Part shown: positions 1 to 8,976 of the stretch, one piece after another
How positions within the stretch are numbered: the first letter of the stretch is position 1
Layout of the letters: every line of letters begins with the position of its first letter
Origin: Acidobacteriota bacterium
GTDB lineage: Bacteria; Acidobacteriota; Terriglobia; Terriglobales; Acidobacteriaceae
Length of the DNA: 57,785 nt
Assembly (NCBI GenBank): GCA_021779935.1
Contig: JAJXZT010000015.1
Span: 1-57,785, forward strand
Reading direction: 5' to 3'
Position numbers and translations under genes: made by a program
The notes under the pieces: model-generated
What the model was told of the DNA's origin: nothing
What the model saw: the letters and a program-made list of their open reading frames with translations, nothing else
Databases searched by the model: none

Positions 1-534
1 AAGATTCCAACCAGAGAACTCTATCGATGGGCTGAGCAGGTCAGCACAAGTTCCTCGGTGACGTTGATTGCCTTGCCATCTCGCCGTTTCGGCTCAGGGC
101 TCAAGGGAGTGATCCTGATGCCGTATGACACGTCGCCATGCTACGAGGCGCTGGTTGCGCCAGAGCACCGGGGACTGCCCTATCACGACTTCTATTACAA
201 CGTAACGTTCGAGGCGGTTTCGTGGGCGGCGAGGAATTGGGGTTCACGTCGGATCGCCACCACTCACCTGTCAGGCTGCGGTCAGCCCTTCCATCCCGAC
301 ATTCCGCTTACCCAATGCGAGGCGCTTCTTCATGCAATCCGCCAGCCTGAGCCCATTGGCATTAAGCACTTCTGTTTCTTGGGCTGCGGGTGCTTTGGTG
401 ACGAGGTCTTTAGCGGCTTCGGAGACAAGTTCACGGCGCTCGATGGGAAGCACCGCCCGATTGCGGTTTCGGTTGTTGATCACGAGAGCGGCGTCAGTTG
501 TTTGACGCTCAACTGGAAGCAGAAAGGAAAGTGA
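1..534 (+). CDS. hypothetical protein, possibly partial at window edge
   Basis: The frame is open from the first base, so the start may lie outside the window. Internal candidates are GTG at 58 and ATG at 118, the latter preceded by AAGGGAG eight bases upstream. The product has no motif I can name. It contains a run of strand-like hydrophobic segments, a Cys/His-rich middle (TTHLSGCGQPFHPDI) and a second Cys cluster (CFLGCGCFG). The stop is 2 bp before the next gene, suggesting an operon with the three genes that follow. It sits in the cargo part of the integrative element. Confidence 0.5.
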   Translation, partial: KIPTRELYRWAEQVSTSSSVTLIALPSRRFGSGLKGVILMPYDTSPCYEALVAPEHRGLPYHDFYYNVTFEAVSWAARNWGSRRIATTHLSGCGQPFHPDIPLTQCEALLHAIRQPEPIGIKHFCFLGCGCFGDEVFSGFGDKFTALDGKHRPIAVSVVDHESGVSCLTLNWKQKGK

Positions 535-536
535 GC

Positions 537-737
537 ATGGACAGGATCATCAAAGACGGCACCGGAAAACCACAGGGCATAATCCGGCAACTGGCCGGTG
601 GACGAGAAGCCCTTTTCACAAATTCCGGACGCCAGATTGCCTACTACGACCCAAACACCGATGCCACGTACAAAGCTGGCGGAAGCAAGATCGGCAGCGG
701 CAATCGCCTCGCCGGAATGGCGGGACAGGAATACTGA
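537..737 (+). CDS. small hypothetical protein (66 aa)
   Basis: A 66-residue protein begins at ATG 537, preceded by AGAAAGGAAAGTGAGC, which supplies a Shine-Dalgarno sequence; this start is preferred over one 39 bases upstream inside the previous gene. The sequence is built of short polar strands (GRQIAYYDPNTDATYKAGG) and resembles small bacterial proteins in which a glycine-rich strand is followed by YYDPxTDxTYxxxG; members of that group have no assigned function. It is tightly spaced between its neighbours (2 bp and 5 bp), so it is probably co-transcribed with the J-domain protein. Confidence 0.6.
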   Translation: MDRIIKDGTGKPQGIIRQLAGGREALFTNSGRQIAYYDPNTDATYKAGGSKIGSGNRLAGMAGQEY

Positions 738-742
738 AGAGG

Positions 743-1780
743 ATGACCGCAGACTATATGAACAGGCAAGTGCTCCCGTTCGTCGTCGCCGGGCTTCGAG
801 TACCGATGTTCGCACAAACGCAAGCTCCGAGGTCATTCCTCCTCAGTCATCCGATTTTGGTGATTGCAGAACAGGTTGGGCTTCCTGAAATAGCGATCTT
901 GGTTGCTTTCAGCAGCGTGGTCGTCCTTCTCGTGACTAGAAAATACCTGAAAGAGCAGAAGCTCGAACGAGAGGCAAATCAGCGACGGATGCTGAGAGAG
1001 AAAGAGGTTGAAGACGAACGGCGCAGGATCGCAAGCCGAGACAAGGCAGAGAGAGAAGCCACCGCCAATGAGTACAAAGAACTCGCTGACGAGTTCGCAG
1101 TCATCGTGACATTGGGCACTCCGGTGTGGAGCGAACTTAACCGTGCTGCCAAGGCACTGCACGGCGAATTTGCCAGCATCCCCTATCTGCAAGTTGTTGA
1201 ATACAACCTGCTCGAAATCATGAAATGTATGTCAGTTGCGAACGACGGTGTTCCTGATGGGCTGGGCCGATTACATCAAGCTGTGTTCGGACGCATTGAC
1301 AGCGGCTTCAACTTCTCAGTAGCAAAATGCGAAACCGCCGTTGAGAGATGGGAGCACAGCCCGGTCAAACTTCCCGTTGGGTTGGAGGAATTTCAGGCAG
1401 TTGAAGGAATGAATGGAGGAAATTTGTCGAGTTCAACTGCGACAGCGTATCTCGCATTTCTTGATGCATCCGCAAAATACTTCCGAAGCACAATGGCAGT
1501 GGAAACGGTAAAGGGCAAATACATCAAGCTGCTCAAGCCTTTTCTTTCAAACGGGCAAGAAGCGAGTTGCCCGAACTGTTCCGACTTTTACGGCGTTTTG
1601 CGATTGCAGCCGAAAGCCACCGTGGAGCAGATCAAGTCGGCGTACCGAGACCTCGTTCAGATTTACCACCCGGATCGGTTCAATGGGAACGACCGTCTGT
1701 TCCGAACTGCGCAGGAGGAGATGAAGAAGGTCAATGCCGCCTACGAGCACATCATGAGCCACTTCGAGCAGCCAACCTAG
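743..1780 (+). CDS. membrane-anchored J-domain (DnaJ-like) protein
   Basis: This 345-residue protein has a single hydrophobic segment at about residues 46-64, a highly charged probable coiled coil (65-115), a central region I do not recognise, and a C-terminal J domain (about 281-340) containing the diagnostic HPD tripeptide at 309-311. A CPNC pair at 276-279 directly precedes the J domain. J domains stimulate the ATPase of Hsp70 (DnaK). A membrane-tethered J domain at the C-terminus would recruit host DnaK to the membrane. There is no G/F-rich segment, zinc-finger or substrate-binding domain of classical DnaJ. The start at ATG 743 lies 5 bp after the previous stop. Within a mobile element this is an unusual accessory gene, and its role is unknown. 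Confidence 0.8.
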   Translation: MTADYMNRQVLPFVVAGLRVPMFAQTQAPRSFLLSHPILVIAEQVGLPEIAILVAFSSVVVLLVTRKYLKEQKLEREANQRRMLREKEVEDERRRIASRDKAEREATANEYKELADEFAVIVTLGTPVWSELNRAAKALHGEFASIPYLQVVEYNLLEIMKCMSVANDGVPDGLGRLHQAVFGRIDSGFNFSVAKCETAVERWEHSPVKLPVGLEEFQAVEGMNGGNLSSSTATAYLAFLDASAKYFRSTMAVETVKGKYIKLLKPFLSNGQEASCPNCSDFYGVLRLQPKATVEQIKSAYRDLVQIYHPDRFNGNDRLFRTAQEEMKKVNAAYEHIMSHFEQPT

Positions 1781-1794
1781 CAACGGAGCCTTGT

Positions 1795-2280
1795 ATGGAA
1801 CCGGACATCAAGCAAATCTCGGATGATCTTCACCTGATCGCAACGCCATTTCGTCTCATTCGCAACGTGATTGCGGCCTCTCTCGCAATCCTATTTGCTC
1901 CAGCGATCCTCGTGTTGCTGGTCATCGGCAGCTACTCGCACCCCAACGACTGCGGGTTTGCCAAGGTTTTGATCGGCGTCTTCGGGCCGATGGTGTTTGG
2001 CATCTGGTTCGTTGTGGTCGTTGGCTGGTACGACCGTTCTGATCCTGAGTCCGAATTGGCAGCCTACTTCTGCGGACTGGCGTGGGTCGGAATCCTGCTC
2101 TCTCTGATGAACAGCCTCACGGGAATCCAGTCGTTGTGGGCGATGGTGGCGGGGCTGTTCAGCCCTGCGGTGTTCTACGTTCTCGGGCGCATGTTTGGGA
2201 TGTGGCTGACCACGGCGCTTGCGATTTTGCAGGTTGGAGCAACCGTGTTCCTCTTCGGCAGAGGTTTCGGGTTCTTCTGA
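1795..2280 (+). CDS. hypothetical integral membrane protein
   Basis: This 161-residue protein starts at ATG 1795, 14 bp after the J-domain gene, and has about five hydrophobic segments (approximately 24-46, 56-79, 90-107, 113-132 and 134-158). A polar loop containing DRSDPESE lies between the second and third segments. There is no recognised family motif. Its position suggests co-expression with the membrane-anchored J-domain protein. It is the last gene of this rightward group, and the next gene converges on it. Confidence 0.65.
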   Translation: MEPDIKQISDDLHLIATPFRLIRNVIAASLAILFAPAILVLLVIGSYSHPNDCGFAKVLIGVFGPMVFGIWFVVVVGWYDRSDPESELAAYFCGLAWVGILLSLMNSLTGIQSLWAMVAGLFSPAVFYVLGRMFGMWLTTALAILQVGATVFLFGRGFGFF

Positions 2281-2409
2281 GGTCAAGCAAGGGCAGTCCG
2301 GGCTGGTTCGAATAGCTCTGTCCAAGGTGGTTCACGGAAAGCAGCATGTCCCTGATTCAGCAATGGTCTAAAATCCCCATTATTCTTGGGATGTTCGAGA
2401 CCTTCCTCG

Positions 2410-2424
2410 GTTCACCAAGTGAAC
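2410..2424. other. short perfect inverted repeat between convergent genes
   Basis: GTTCAC-CAA-GTGAAC forms a 6-bp stem with a 3-base loop in the 167-bp gap between the converging membrane protein and PLD genes. There is no T-run on either side, so a terminator role is only a guess. Confidence 0.25.
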
Positions 2425-2447
2425 GCAATGGGCCACGTCACAGCGGA

Positions 2448-4292
2448 TCAGGGCGCTCCCCTAGTTGCCGCCTCCGCTTTCTTCTGCATTTCACTGAGAA
2501 ACCGATCGCGCAGATGCGAAACCCTGCCCTTTAGCACCGTACCTGTTTCTCTACGACCATCTGTTCCCGCATATGAAAGCCAATTGAAACTGGAATTCAC
2601 AAACATACTGTCATCCACAATCAGAACCTTTTCATGAGTAGTTAACTCAATCAGGTGAAGCCTGCCCGTTTGCTGCCGCTCCTGCAAGACTTTAATGGCA
2701 TCAGGATCGGATGTGTCCTGATGATGCCTGCTTTTCGGCATACCGTAGCCGACCCACACTTCGCAGCCCCTACCTAGAAGGTCGTCGAGATCGGGAAGCA
2801 GGGGTCGCAAGACTCTCATCTTGATCCACGGTGAAATGATAATCAGACTACTTTGGGCATCTTTGATAGCCCGCTTGAGCAAGGGAGGATGCTCCCGAGA
2901 CTCGATTAACTCAGTCGTTGGCATCTCCGATATTTTATCTAGCAGTCTTCGTCGTTCTGCGTCGCGATTTGCAATTGCCTCTTCGTAACGACGAATAATT
3001 TCATCATTAGCCGTCGTCCCCGTTGTCTCGAAAGTTGTGAGCCGGAGTTCAGTCGCCATCAATTGCAGCAAGGCGACAGCCCTATCCGCAGTGACCTTCC
3101 GATCTGAATCGCTGAGTCCCTGCGCACTGATACCTGAATCGACGATTTGAGTGATTTCGAGCAGTCGCTCATATTGATCAGGAGCAATCACTCTCGCGTT
3201 TTTCAATAATTCGATTGTTTGAGGAAGATCGCCATGGTGGGCGTCTATTGCCGCTCGCTTCGCAAGACCCTGTACTAAGTCCGTGAGCGCATCCAGTGCC
3301 GCGATTAGTGCTTCGCCTGACGGCGTGCTCCGGGCTAACTCCACATTTTGTGAAAAACGAGTCGAGCACGCGACTGCCTTTGCCGCTTCGTCATTCTGTG
3401 TCTTGACGCTTTGAAGTTCGTTGCGAGTCTCGCAAAGCTCGTTCTCGATGACGGACAAATGCTCGCGGATTTCAAAACCCATGAGAGGCATCCGAAGCGA
3501 TGTCCAGAAACTCGCTCCCGTGCCGAGCGAATCATCTGAGAAATACGTAGGGATAGAGCCCTTTCTCAACAATTGCTCGAACTGGAAGCTCAGATCATCA
3601 AGTGGTTGATCCCCTTGCTCCGGATTCAACAACAAAACTCGTCCGGCTTTCTTGTCGTCGGATTGGAACAACAGTAATCGCAGCGCTACCCAAACAAGGC
3701 CGGTCGCCTTGGGAGGTTCGTAGCTGTGTATTTCGACATCTGCATCAAAAGTCGAAAGTGCGCTCCGGCAGACATCACTTAGTTCTGATGTGTCGATGTT
3801 CGGTGTCTTAAGCGTCCCCAACAGACGACTTGGTGACATTTCCTGGGTCGGATTATCGATTAGTTTGAACCGGGTGTCGCCGTGACTAATCCAGAATCCG
3901 AACAGTCCGTCGCGGAGCAAGTCACGTTCTTCTGATGCCAAGATTGTGCGCTCCCGCGATGCGACAGCGGAGCGTGTGGCAGATGTGGGCGACCAGCCAA
4001 GTGGCGAGGCGGATACGTAAGGCGTCACCCCGGCTCCAAGATACTTACCCATCGTATCGATGTAGGTAGGAGAGCAGCCCAACAACCTTGATATATCTTC
4101 GGGAGACGTGAGGCCGGAGTCCACAAATCGAAGAAGCCCCTCTTCCAAAGCATCCAATTCTGCCGATTGACGCAGATGTACCGTCAAACCGAATCGGTGA
4201 ACTGGCCAATAGACCGTCTCCACAGCCGCAAGAGTGAGCCCATCGAAAAATGACCCGTACAGCTCGCGAACATTGTCTAACGTGTCAGCCAC
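2448..4292 (-). CDS. PLD-family nuclease-like protein, partner of the helicase
   Basis: The 614-residue product carries one phospholipase-D signature near the C-terminus, HEKVLIVDD (H553, K555, D560), followed by NSSFNW and a downstream RRETG, the usual order in PLD-type nucleases. A single HxKxxxxD suggests the active site forms by dimerisation. The N-terminal ~500 residues are not recognisable beyond a helical and coiled-coil stretch in the middle (roughly 270-420). The start is a GTG at 4292 that overlaps the end of the helicase gene by 8 bp and is served by AAGGGAGG 6-7 bases upstream, so translation is probably coupled. A PLD nuclease next to a COG1112-type SF1 helicase is the hallmark of Mokosh defence. 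Other PLD-helicase loci such as DISARM lack support here because their other components are absent. Confidence 0.75.
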   Translation of the reverse strand: MADTLDNVRELYGSFFDGLTLAAVETVYWPVHRFGLTVHLRQSAELDALEEGLLRFVDSGLTSPEDISRLLGCSPTYIDTMGKYLGAGVTPYVSASPLGWSPTSATRSAVASRERTILASEERDLLRDGLFGFWISHGDTRFKLIDNPTQEMSPSRLLGTLKTPNIDTSELSDVCRSALSTFDADVEIHSYEPPKATGLVWVALRLLLFQSDDKKAGRVLLLNPEQGDQPLDDLSFQFEQLLRKGSIPTYFSDDSLGTGASFWTSLRMPLMGFEIREHLSVIENELCETRNELQSVKTQNDEAAKAVACSTRFSQNVELARSTPSGEALIAALDALTDLVQGLAKRAAIDAHHGDLPQTIELLKNARVIAPDQYERLLEITQIVDSGISAQGLSDSDRKVTADRAVALLQLMATELRLTTFETTGTTANDEIIRRYEEAIANRDAERRRLLDKISEMPTTELIESREHPPLLKRAIKDAQSSLIIISPWIKMRVLRPLLPDLDDLLGRGCEVWVGYGMPKSRHHQDTSDPDAIKVLQERQQTGRLHLIELTTHEKVLIVDDSMFVNSSFNWLSYAGTDGRRETGTVLKGRVSHLRDRFLSEMQKKAEAATRGAP

Positions 4293-7200
4293 GATAGACC
4301 TCCCTTGATGCGTGGTTTGCGGCTAAGCACGCTTCAAACAAAAATTGAAGTTCGTTCAAAGGATTTCGAACAGGTACTCCGGCGGCACGCACGGTTGCCC
4401 TCCGCCCGAGGACATCAAGCCCACCTACAAGAACAAGCAGTTCACGCGCCCGAGACAGGGCTACATTCAGACGCTTACGATCATAGAAGAAACGTAACTT
4501 GTTCGGGTTCGTCTCTACAAAACTCACGATTACAGCGTCTTTTTCTCGGCCCTGAAATGCATCGACGGTGCCCACTTCGATTGAAGCTCTGTCCGTCGCT
4601 ATTTTGGTCTTGGCGAGGGCAGCCTCCAGTGCAAGTGCCTGCTGCCTGTACATCGCGATAACGCCAATCTCGTAAGGGTTGCTGTTCTTACGTTCTCGTA
4701 AGAACTCTCCGAATTCATCGGAGTGGATGAAAGGCACAAGCCCTGCAATAAACTCCCGAATTGCTTCAACTTCGGCCCAATTGCGGATTCCATAGCCCAC
4801 TTGCTCAGCAACGTTCCTCTCACCGTCGCACTTGATCCAATGGATTGGTGCCAAATCCTTAAATGGGTGCATTCTTTGGAGTGCATCCCCGGCTGTCTCG
4901 ATGGCTGACTCTTTCTCGCGGTACGAAATCTCGCGAACGACATCGCAGATGGTATCTACCATCCTGTACTGCTTTCGTAGTGATTCCTTACGAGATGTCG
5001 GCAAGCCCTTAAATAATCGCTCGAATAGGGTGAGGCGGTATTCGCCGTTGACGCTTTCGATGTCGGGGTCGTTCAGAAGCTCTGCTTCGATCTCCTGATT
5101 AAGAAGTGGGGGAAGTTGCTTGTGGTCTCCCACGAGGACGATGGTACGTCCTCTGACCATCGGCATGAGAAGATCGAGCGGCGTTGCCCTCCCCGCCTCA
5201 TCGATGATTACGCAGTCAAAGTCCTCCGCAAAGTCGCCGCTTCCGGCGATTCCGCTGCAAGTCGCCCCGACTACGTTTGCCTCAGCTATCGCGGCCTTCG
5301 ACATGTCAATCGCTTCTTCGGACAGTCGGGCGTGGTACGCCGATACGGCAAGAGCGATCTGAGGCCACTTCTCCTGACGACTCCGCAACTTGTCGGAAGT
5401 GTTGCGGTATGTCTCCGCAATATTCAGGAAGACATCTCCATTGGCAGTTTCTAGGCGCTCCGGAACCAAAACTCCTAACGAAGAACAAGAAGCGTCCAGT
5501 TCAGCGATGACAATCCCAAGTTCCGATTTCCTTTCGCCGATTTCATCGAGCATCACTTTTAGTTTCTTGAGTTCCTGCTCGGCAGTCCTATCCGTATCGG
5601 TCGCGAGCTGTAACTCATGCCACAGCCGCTCAATCGCGGACGCGGTTTGCATTTTGCTAGCGAACTGAAGTCCTCCGCACGGGATGAGAATATCCGCGAC
5701 TGCCAGATCACCTTCGATCTCGTTGACCTTAAGTTCTAATTCGAGAGCCCCGCCGACAACTCCAAAACCAGTGCTCGCTTCTTCACGGGCTACCCGGCAT
5801 CGAGCGGCTACATCATCGGCGTTACGCTTTTCCTGTTGGGCGGAAGGCAAAGAGGCTTTGGCGGCACTTGCAGCGAGATTGCGGATTTCCCGCTCTAGCG
5901 GCTCCAGATCATGCACTATGTCGGTGAGGTACGAGCCGAGTTTCTTCCAGAAGCCTACTGTTTGCCTCTTGTATGCAATGGTTTGATTGTGCAAGCGGAG
6001 GCGTTCGAGTTCCTTTTGTTTCTGAGCAGATTGTTCGATACGTTGTGTCAGTTCTTCAATCTGCTTGTCTGCTTTTCTACACCGCTGTTCAGCTTCGTTC
6101 TCAGCCTTAAGCGCATTTTTTGCATTCTGTAGTTGCAGACGCTTCGACGGAGCATTCGTTATTTGACCGTGACGGCTGAATACCGATTCTGGCACAATTG
6201 ACGCCTTCCCAAGTGCGGCTATCGCCTGAAGGTATCCTTCCAAATCAGCAGCGTTCAAGCTCGCCTGACGCAAAGCTGAATCAAGCGCCGTTTTGGCCGA
6301 ACCCAATTGTGCTTTGGCATTCTCGCGTGCCAGTTTCAGTCCCGCTAGTCCATTCAAGGTTTGCTGGTACCTTTTGCACACGTTCACATAGGTCGCGACC
6401 CGAGAACAGAGCGCGTCAACATCTCCAGAAGATCGCACCGAAGTAGATGCGAGTTCCGCCTGAACGGCCTCAAACGTCCGTTTGCTCTTATCCAGAAGCA
6501 TTCGACGAAATCGATCTGACGCTCGTTCCTTCAGCAACTCTTGATTAAATCGGACTGATTCTGGACGACCAATACGAATCCGGAATATCTGATCGGAATC
6601 CAACACACGTTCGAGCGCATTATCGACAGCCAAGTTCGACTGCGAGGAGATCAACACGCGCCTTCCCATGCTTGCAAACTGTGATGCAATCTCAGCAATC
6701 ACTGAAGTCTTTCCAGTTCCCGGTGGGCCTAGGATCGCAGTTATCGTTCCATCGGACAGTGCCTTCGAGATCGAACGCACCTGTTCCTCGTTGTACGGCT
6801 TATCAAGTAACTGCGAGAACTCAACTCTTTCCCCTTCGGCATTTTCTCCCGAAGGCAAGATCGCATTTAAGGCAGGCAGCGCGGTTTGGCCTAACCTCAA
6901 TCTGTGGAGGGCATCTTCGCGTCTTTTTCGTTCGGATTCGATGCTGATCCAATCAATCTTGATCAATCCACTTTTAGGGATTTGATCGAGTTGGTAACGC
7001 TGCAACGGCGCGGCGGCGATCCACTGCTCTGCAATAGGCTTGCGGATTTCGAAACGCAGAAACGCAGCGCGACCACGATCATCGGTGCGATTAGTCGGAA
7101 CCAGTAACCGTCCTGAAGAGTTCGTGAGAATCTCGGACTGACTATCACCAACATTGAAATCGACACAGCCTTCCAAACCCCATCTACGCTGTGAATAGCC

Positions 7201-7752
7201 CCAACCGGGATGTTCTCGCTTCGACTTTGCTTGTTCTTTTTCCTTTCCGATGTATTCGCTCCAAAACTCCCAAAACGATTCTTTATCAGCGTGTCCGGCA
7301 GAGAACCCTCTTACACTTTCGAGCAGAGCGTCGCGCTCAGCCTCGCTGTAGCTATGGTCTGCCGTCCAAGTGAAGCGGCACGGCAATGCGGAACGCTTGT
7401 CGGCACGCCAACGATCAGGGGAACTTGCCTCCACAGACAGCACAATGACCGAATTCTCATCACGCGCGTCGGGGAAGAACCTCACCCGCAGCCGGGGCGT
7501 AGAAACCACAAAATTCTCACGCTCCCCGTTCGAGTTGTGCAGGATCAAAGATCGATGCTTATCTTCTGTTAAGAAATCAGCTAACTGGGCCAGAGGGTTC
7601 ACCCGCCATCCGAAGTCCGCTGATAAACGTAACCGCAGATCACCATTTGGCAGTGATTTGAGGCGAATGCTGCGTCTGAGTTCAGCCTCGATTTCGGCAC
7701 TTACTCCGGCAGTTGCCGCCGATGTTTGTCGTTCGTACGCTCTGAAAGTCAT
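4285..7752 (-). CDS. superfamily 1 (Upf1-like, COG1112-type) helicase
   Basis: This 1155-residue protein contains a full SF1 helicase set. It has a Q-type motif (YNEEQ, ~320), Walker A GPPGTGKTS (~342-350), Walker B IIDEAG (~849-854), motif III VGDHKQLPP, motif IV-region KQYRM, motif V VGTVDAFQGREKD (~1060) and motif VI NVALSRAR (~1096). About 450 residues between Walker A and B form a long coiled-coil insertion. The N-terminal 320 residues show no kinase signature, unlike Mokosh type I helicases. The gene precedes and overlaps the PLD gene. Its promoter should lie in the divergent gap 7753-8017, which carries two perfect inverted repeats. The likely role is nucleic-acid sensing or unwinding in antiphage defence; RNA versus DNA preference cannot be told from sequence. 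Confidence 0.85.
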   Translation of the reverse strand: MTFRAYERQTSAATAGVSAEIEAELRRSIRLKSLPNGDLRLRLSADFGWRVNPLAQLADFLTEDKHRSLILHNSNGERENFVVSTPRLRVRFFPDARDENSVIVLSVEASSPDRWRADKRSALPCRFTWTADHSYSEAERDALLESVRGFSAGHADKESFWEFWSEYIGKEKEQAKSKREHPGWGYSQRRWGLEGCVDFNVGDSQSEILTNSSGRLLVPTNRTDDRGRAAFLRFEIRKPIAEQWIAAAPLQRYQLDQIPKSGLIKIDWISIESERKRREDALHRLRLGQTALPALNAILPSGENAEGERVEFSQLLDKPYNEEQVRSISKALSDGTITAILGPPGTGKTSVIAEIASQFASMGRRVLISSQSNLAVDNALERVLDSDQIFRIRIGRPESVRFNQELLKERASDRFRRMLLDKSKRTFEAVQAELASTSVRSSGDVDALCSRVATYVNVCKRYQQTLNGLAGLKLARENAKAQLGSAKTALDSALRQASLNAADLEGYLQAIAALGKASIVPESVFSRHGQITNAPSKRLQLQNAKNALKAENEAEQRCRKADKQIEELTQRIEQSAQKQKELERLRLHNQTIAYKRQTVGFWKKLGSYLTDIVHDLEPLEREIRNLAASAAKASLPSAQQEKRNADDVAARCRVAREEASTGFGVVGGALELELKVNEIEGDLAVADILIPCGGLQFASKMQTASAIERLWHELQLATDTDRTAEQELKKLKVMLDEIGERKSELGIVIAELDASCSSLGVLVPERLETANGDVFLNIAETYRNTSDKLRSRQEKWPQIALAVSAYHARLSEEAIDMSKAAIAEANVVGATCSGIAGSGDFAEDFDCVIIDEAGRATPLDLLMPMVRGRTIVLVGDHKQLPPLLNQEIEAELLNDPDIESVNGEYRLTLFERLFKGLPTSRKESLRKQYRMVDTICDVVREISYREKESAIETAGDALQRMHPFKDLAPIHWIKCDGERNVAEQVGYGIRNWAEVEAIREFIAGLVPFIHSDEFGEFLRERKNSNPYEIGVIAMYRQQALALEAALAKTKIATDRASIEVGTVDAFQGREKDAVIVSFVETNPNKLRFFYDRKRLNVALSRARELLVLVGGLDVLGRRATVRAAGVPVRNPLNELQFLFEACLAANHASREVYRG

Positions 7753-7899
7753 TTGCGATTGGGATTATCCGAGTGTTCTCAGGATCACTACATCTCGTCA
7801 GGAACTGTTTGTAACGAAGGCAGTATAGCGGCCAAATCGTCGGAGACGGCACTGACCTCGAATTGGGGGAAGCAGTGACTGCGAGATTTGTTAGCCTAC

Positions 7900-7914
7900 G
7901 GTATCGTCGATACC
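7900..7914. promoter_or_regulatory. palindromic candidate operator GGTATCGTCGATACC
   Basis: A perfect 6-bp inverted repeat around a 3-base centre lies in the gap between the divergent helicase and membrane-protein genes, about 150 bp upstream of the helicase start. Position and symmetry fit a repressor binding site. No cognate regulator is identified. Confidence 0.4.
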
Positions 7915-7976
7915 CTCCACAGTGTTGCATGTCACTTCGGAATGTGAGTATGACTTGGCAATTTTAGTTTTAAGCG

Positions 7977-7997
7977 TTTTGCCGTAAAGTGGCAAAA
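7977..7997. promoter_or_regulatory. 7-bp inverted repeat just upstream of ribosome binding site
   Basis: TTTTGCC-GTAAAGT-GGCAAAA ends 5 bases before the CTGGAGG ribosome binding site of the gene at 8018. It could be an operator overlapping the promoter or a leader hairpin. It is 63 bp from the other palindrome in the same gap. Confidence 0.4.
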
Positions 7998-8017
7998 GAA
8001 CCGCTGGAGGAGTGCCA

Positions 8018-8932
8018 ATGGCAACGACGGTAAAGCGGATAGCGATTCTCGTGTCCGTGTTTGTCATTGTTGTTTTCGCGATTTTCGTATTCAACCAGAC
8101 AGTGCAGATCGTACAGTCTGCACGGGCCTTGAACCCGATCTTCGGCCAAGCGGTGATGTGGGGGCTGATCTTCACGTATGTGTTATTGCTGATCTCTCCA
8201 GCAATCTTGTGGTTCCGCTTGCCTAAGCGTGCGCTCCCGCCAGTTGTTGCCCAAGGGGCGGAATACAACCGATTCATAGCAGATTTTTCCAAACGTCTGT
8301 CCCGAAATCCTCTTCTTCGAGGCATGACCATCAAGTCGCAGGATGATTTCAAGTCGGCACTCCAGATTCTCGACAAGCAAGCGGATGCAGCGGTCGCATC
8401 TGCCGCCTCAACCGTCTTCCTTAGTACGGCTGTGTTACAAAGCGGACGACTCGACGTGCTCGTGGTGCTTGCCGCTCAGACGCGGATTATTTGGAACGTC
8501 GCTCACGTCTATTATCAGCGCCCTTCACTGCGCGATTTCGTTCAGCTTTATGCGAATGTAGCCTCCACGGCATTCATTGCTGCGGGGATTGAAGATGTAG
8601 ACGTTGATGTTCTAGTGAGCACGATTTTCGGTTCGACCGTAGCGGCAATTCCGGGCATGCATCTACTCACCAGTTCAGTGCTAACTGGTTCTGCAAACGC
8701 TTTCTTAACGCTGCGAGTTGGGATGATCACGAAAGAATACTGCCGCTGCACCGTACGATTAGAGAAATCCGGGTTATGCCGGGCCGCCACGATGCAGTCC
8801 GCAAAGTTGCTCGGCAATATCGTCCGAGACGGAACCGTAAAGCTGTCAAAGGCGGCGGCAGATGCCACCTCAACAAAAATAAAGGGACTGTTCGGGCGAG
8901 GTGAGAAAATACGCGAAACGACTGCACCTTAG
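8018..8932 (+). CDS. membrane protein with DUF697/YcjF-like core
   Basis: The start is ATG 8018, seven bases after GGAGG, rather than the in-frame GTG six bases earlier. The 304-residue protein begins with two transmembrane helices (about 8-28 and 45-66). A cytoplasmic helical segment follows, then a hydrophobic core beginning STAVLQSGRLDVLVVL with a later LVSTIFGSTVAAIPG segment. This organisation resembles the DUF697/YcjF group of small membrane proteins, which often accompany GTPases, though no GTPase is adjacent. It is transcribed divergently from the helicase and followed after 44 bp by the glycosylase-like gene. A function in the element is not established. Family assignment is from pattern recall, not a search. 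Confidence 0.55.
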   Translation: MATTVKRIAILVSVFVIVVFAIFVFNQTVQIVQSARALNPIFGQAVMWGLIFTYVLLLISPAILWFRLPKRALPPVVAQGAEYNRFIADFSKRLSRNPLLRGMTIKSQDDFKSALQILDKQADAAVASAASTVFLSTAVLQSGRLDVLVVLAAQTRIIWNVAHVYYQRPSLRDFVQLYANVASTAFIAAGIEDVDVDVLVSTIFGSTVAAIPGMHLLTSSVLTGSANAFLTLRVGMITKEYCRCTVRLEKSGLCRAATMQSAKLLGNIVRDGTVKLSKAAADATSTKIKGLFGRGEKIRETTAP

Positions 8933-8976
8933 AGACTGCGGACTCCCCGAGAACACATAACCAACGGGAGAGGCAT

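Noticed and set aside
2448-7752. DISARM assignment for the helicase and PLD genes
   Set aside because: DISARM also needs its DUF1998 protein, a second helicase and a methyltransferase of specific type adjacent; none is here.
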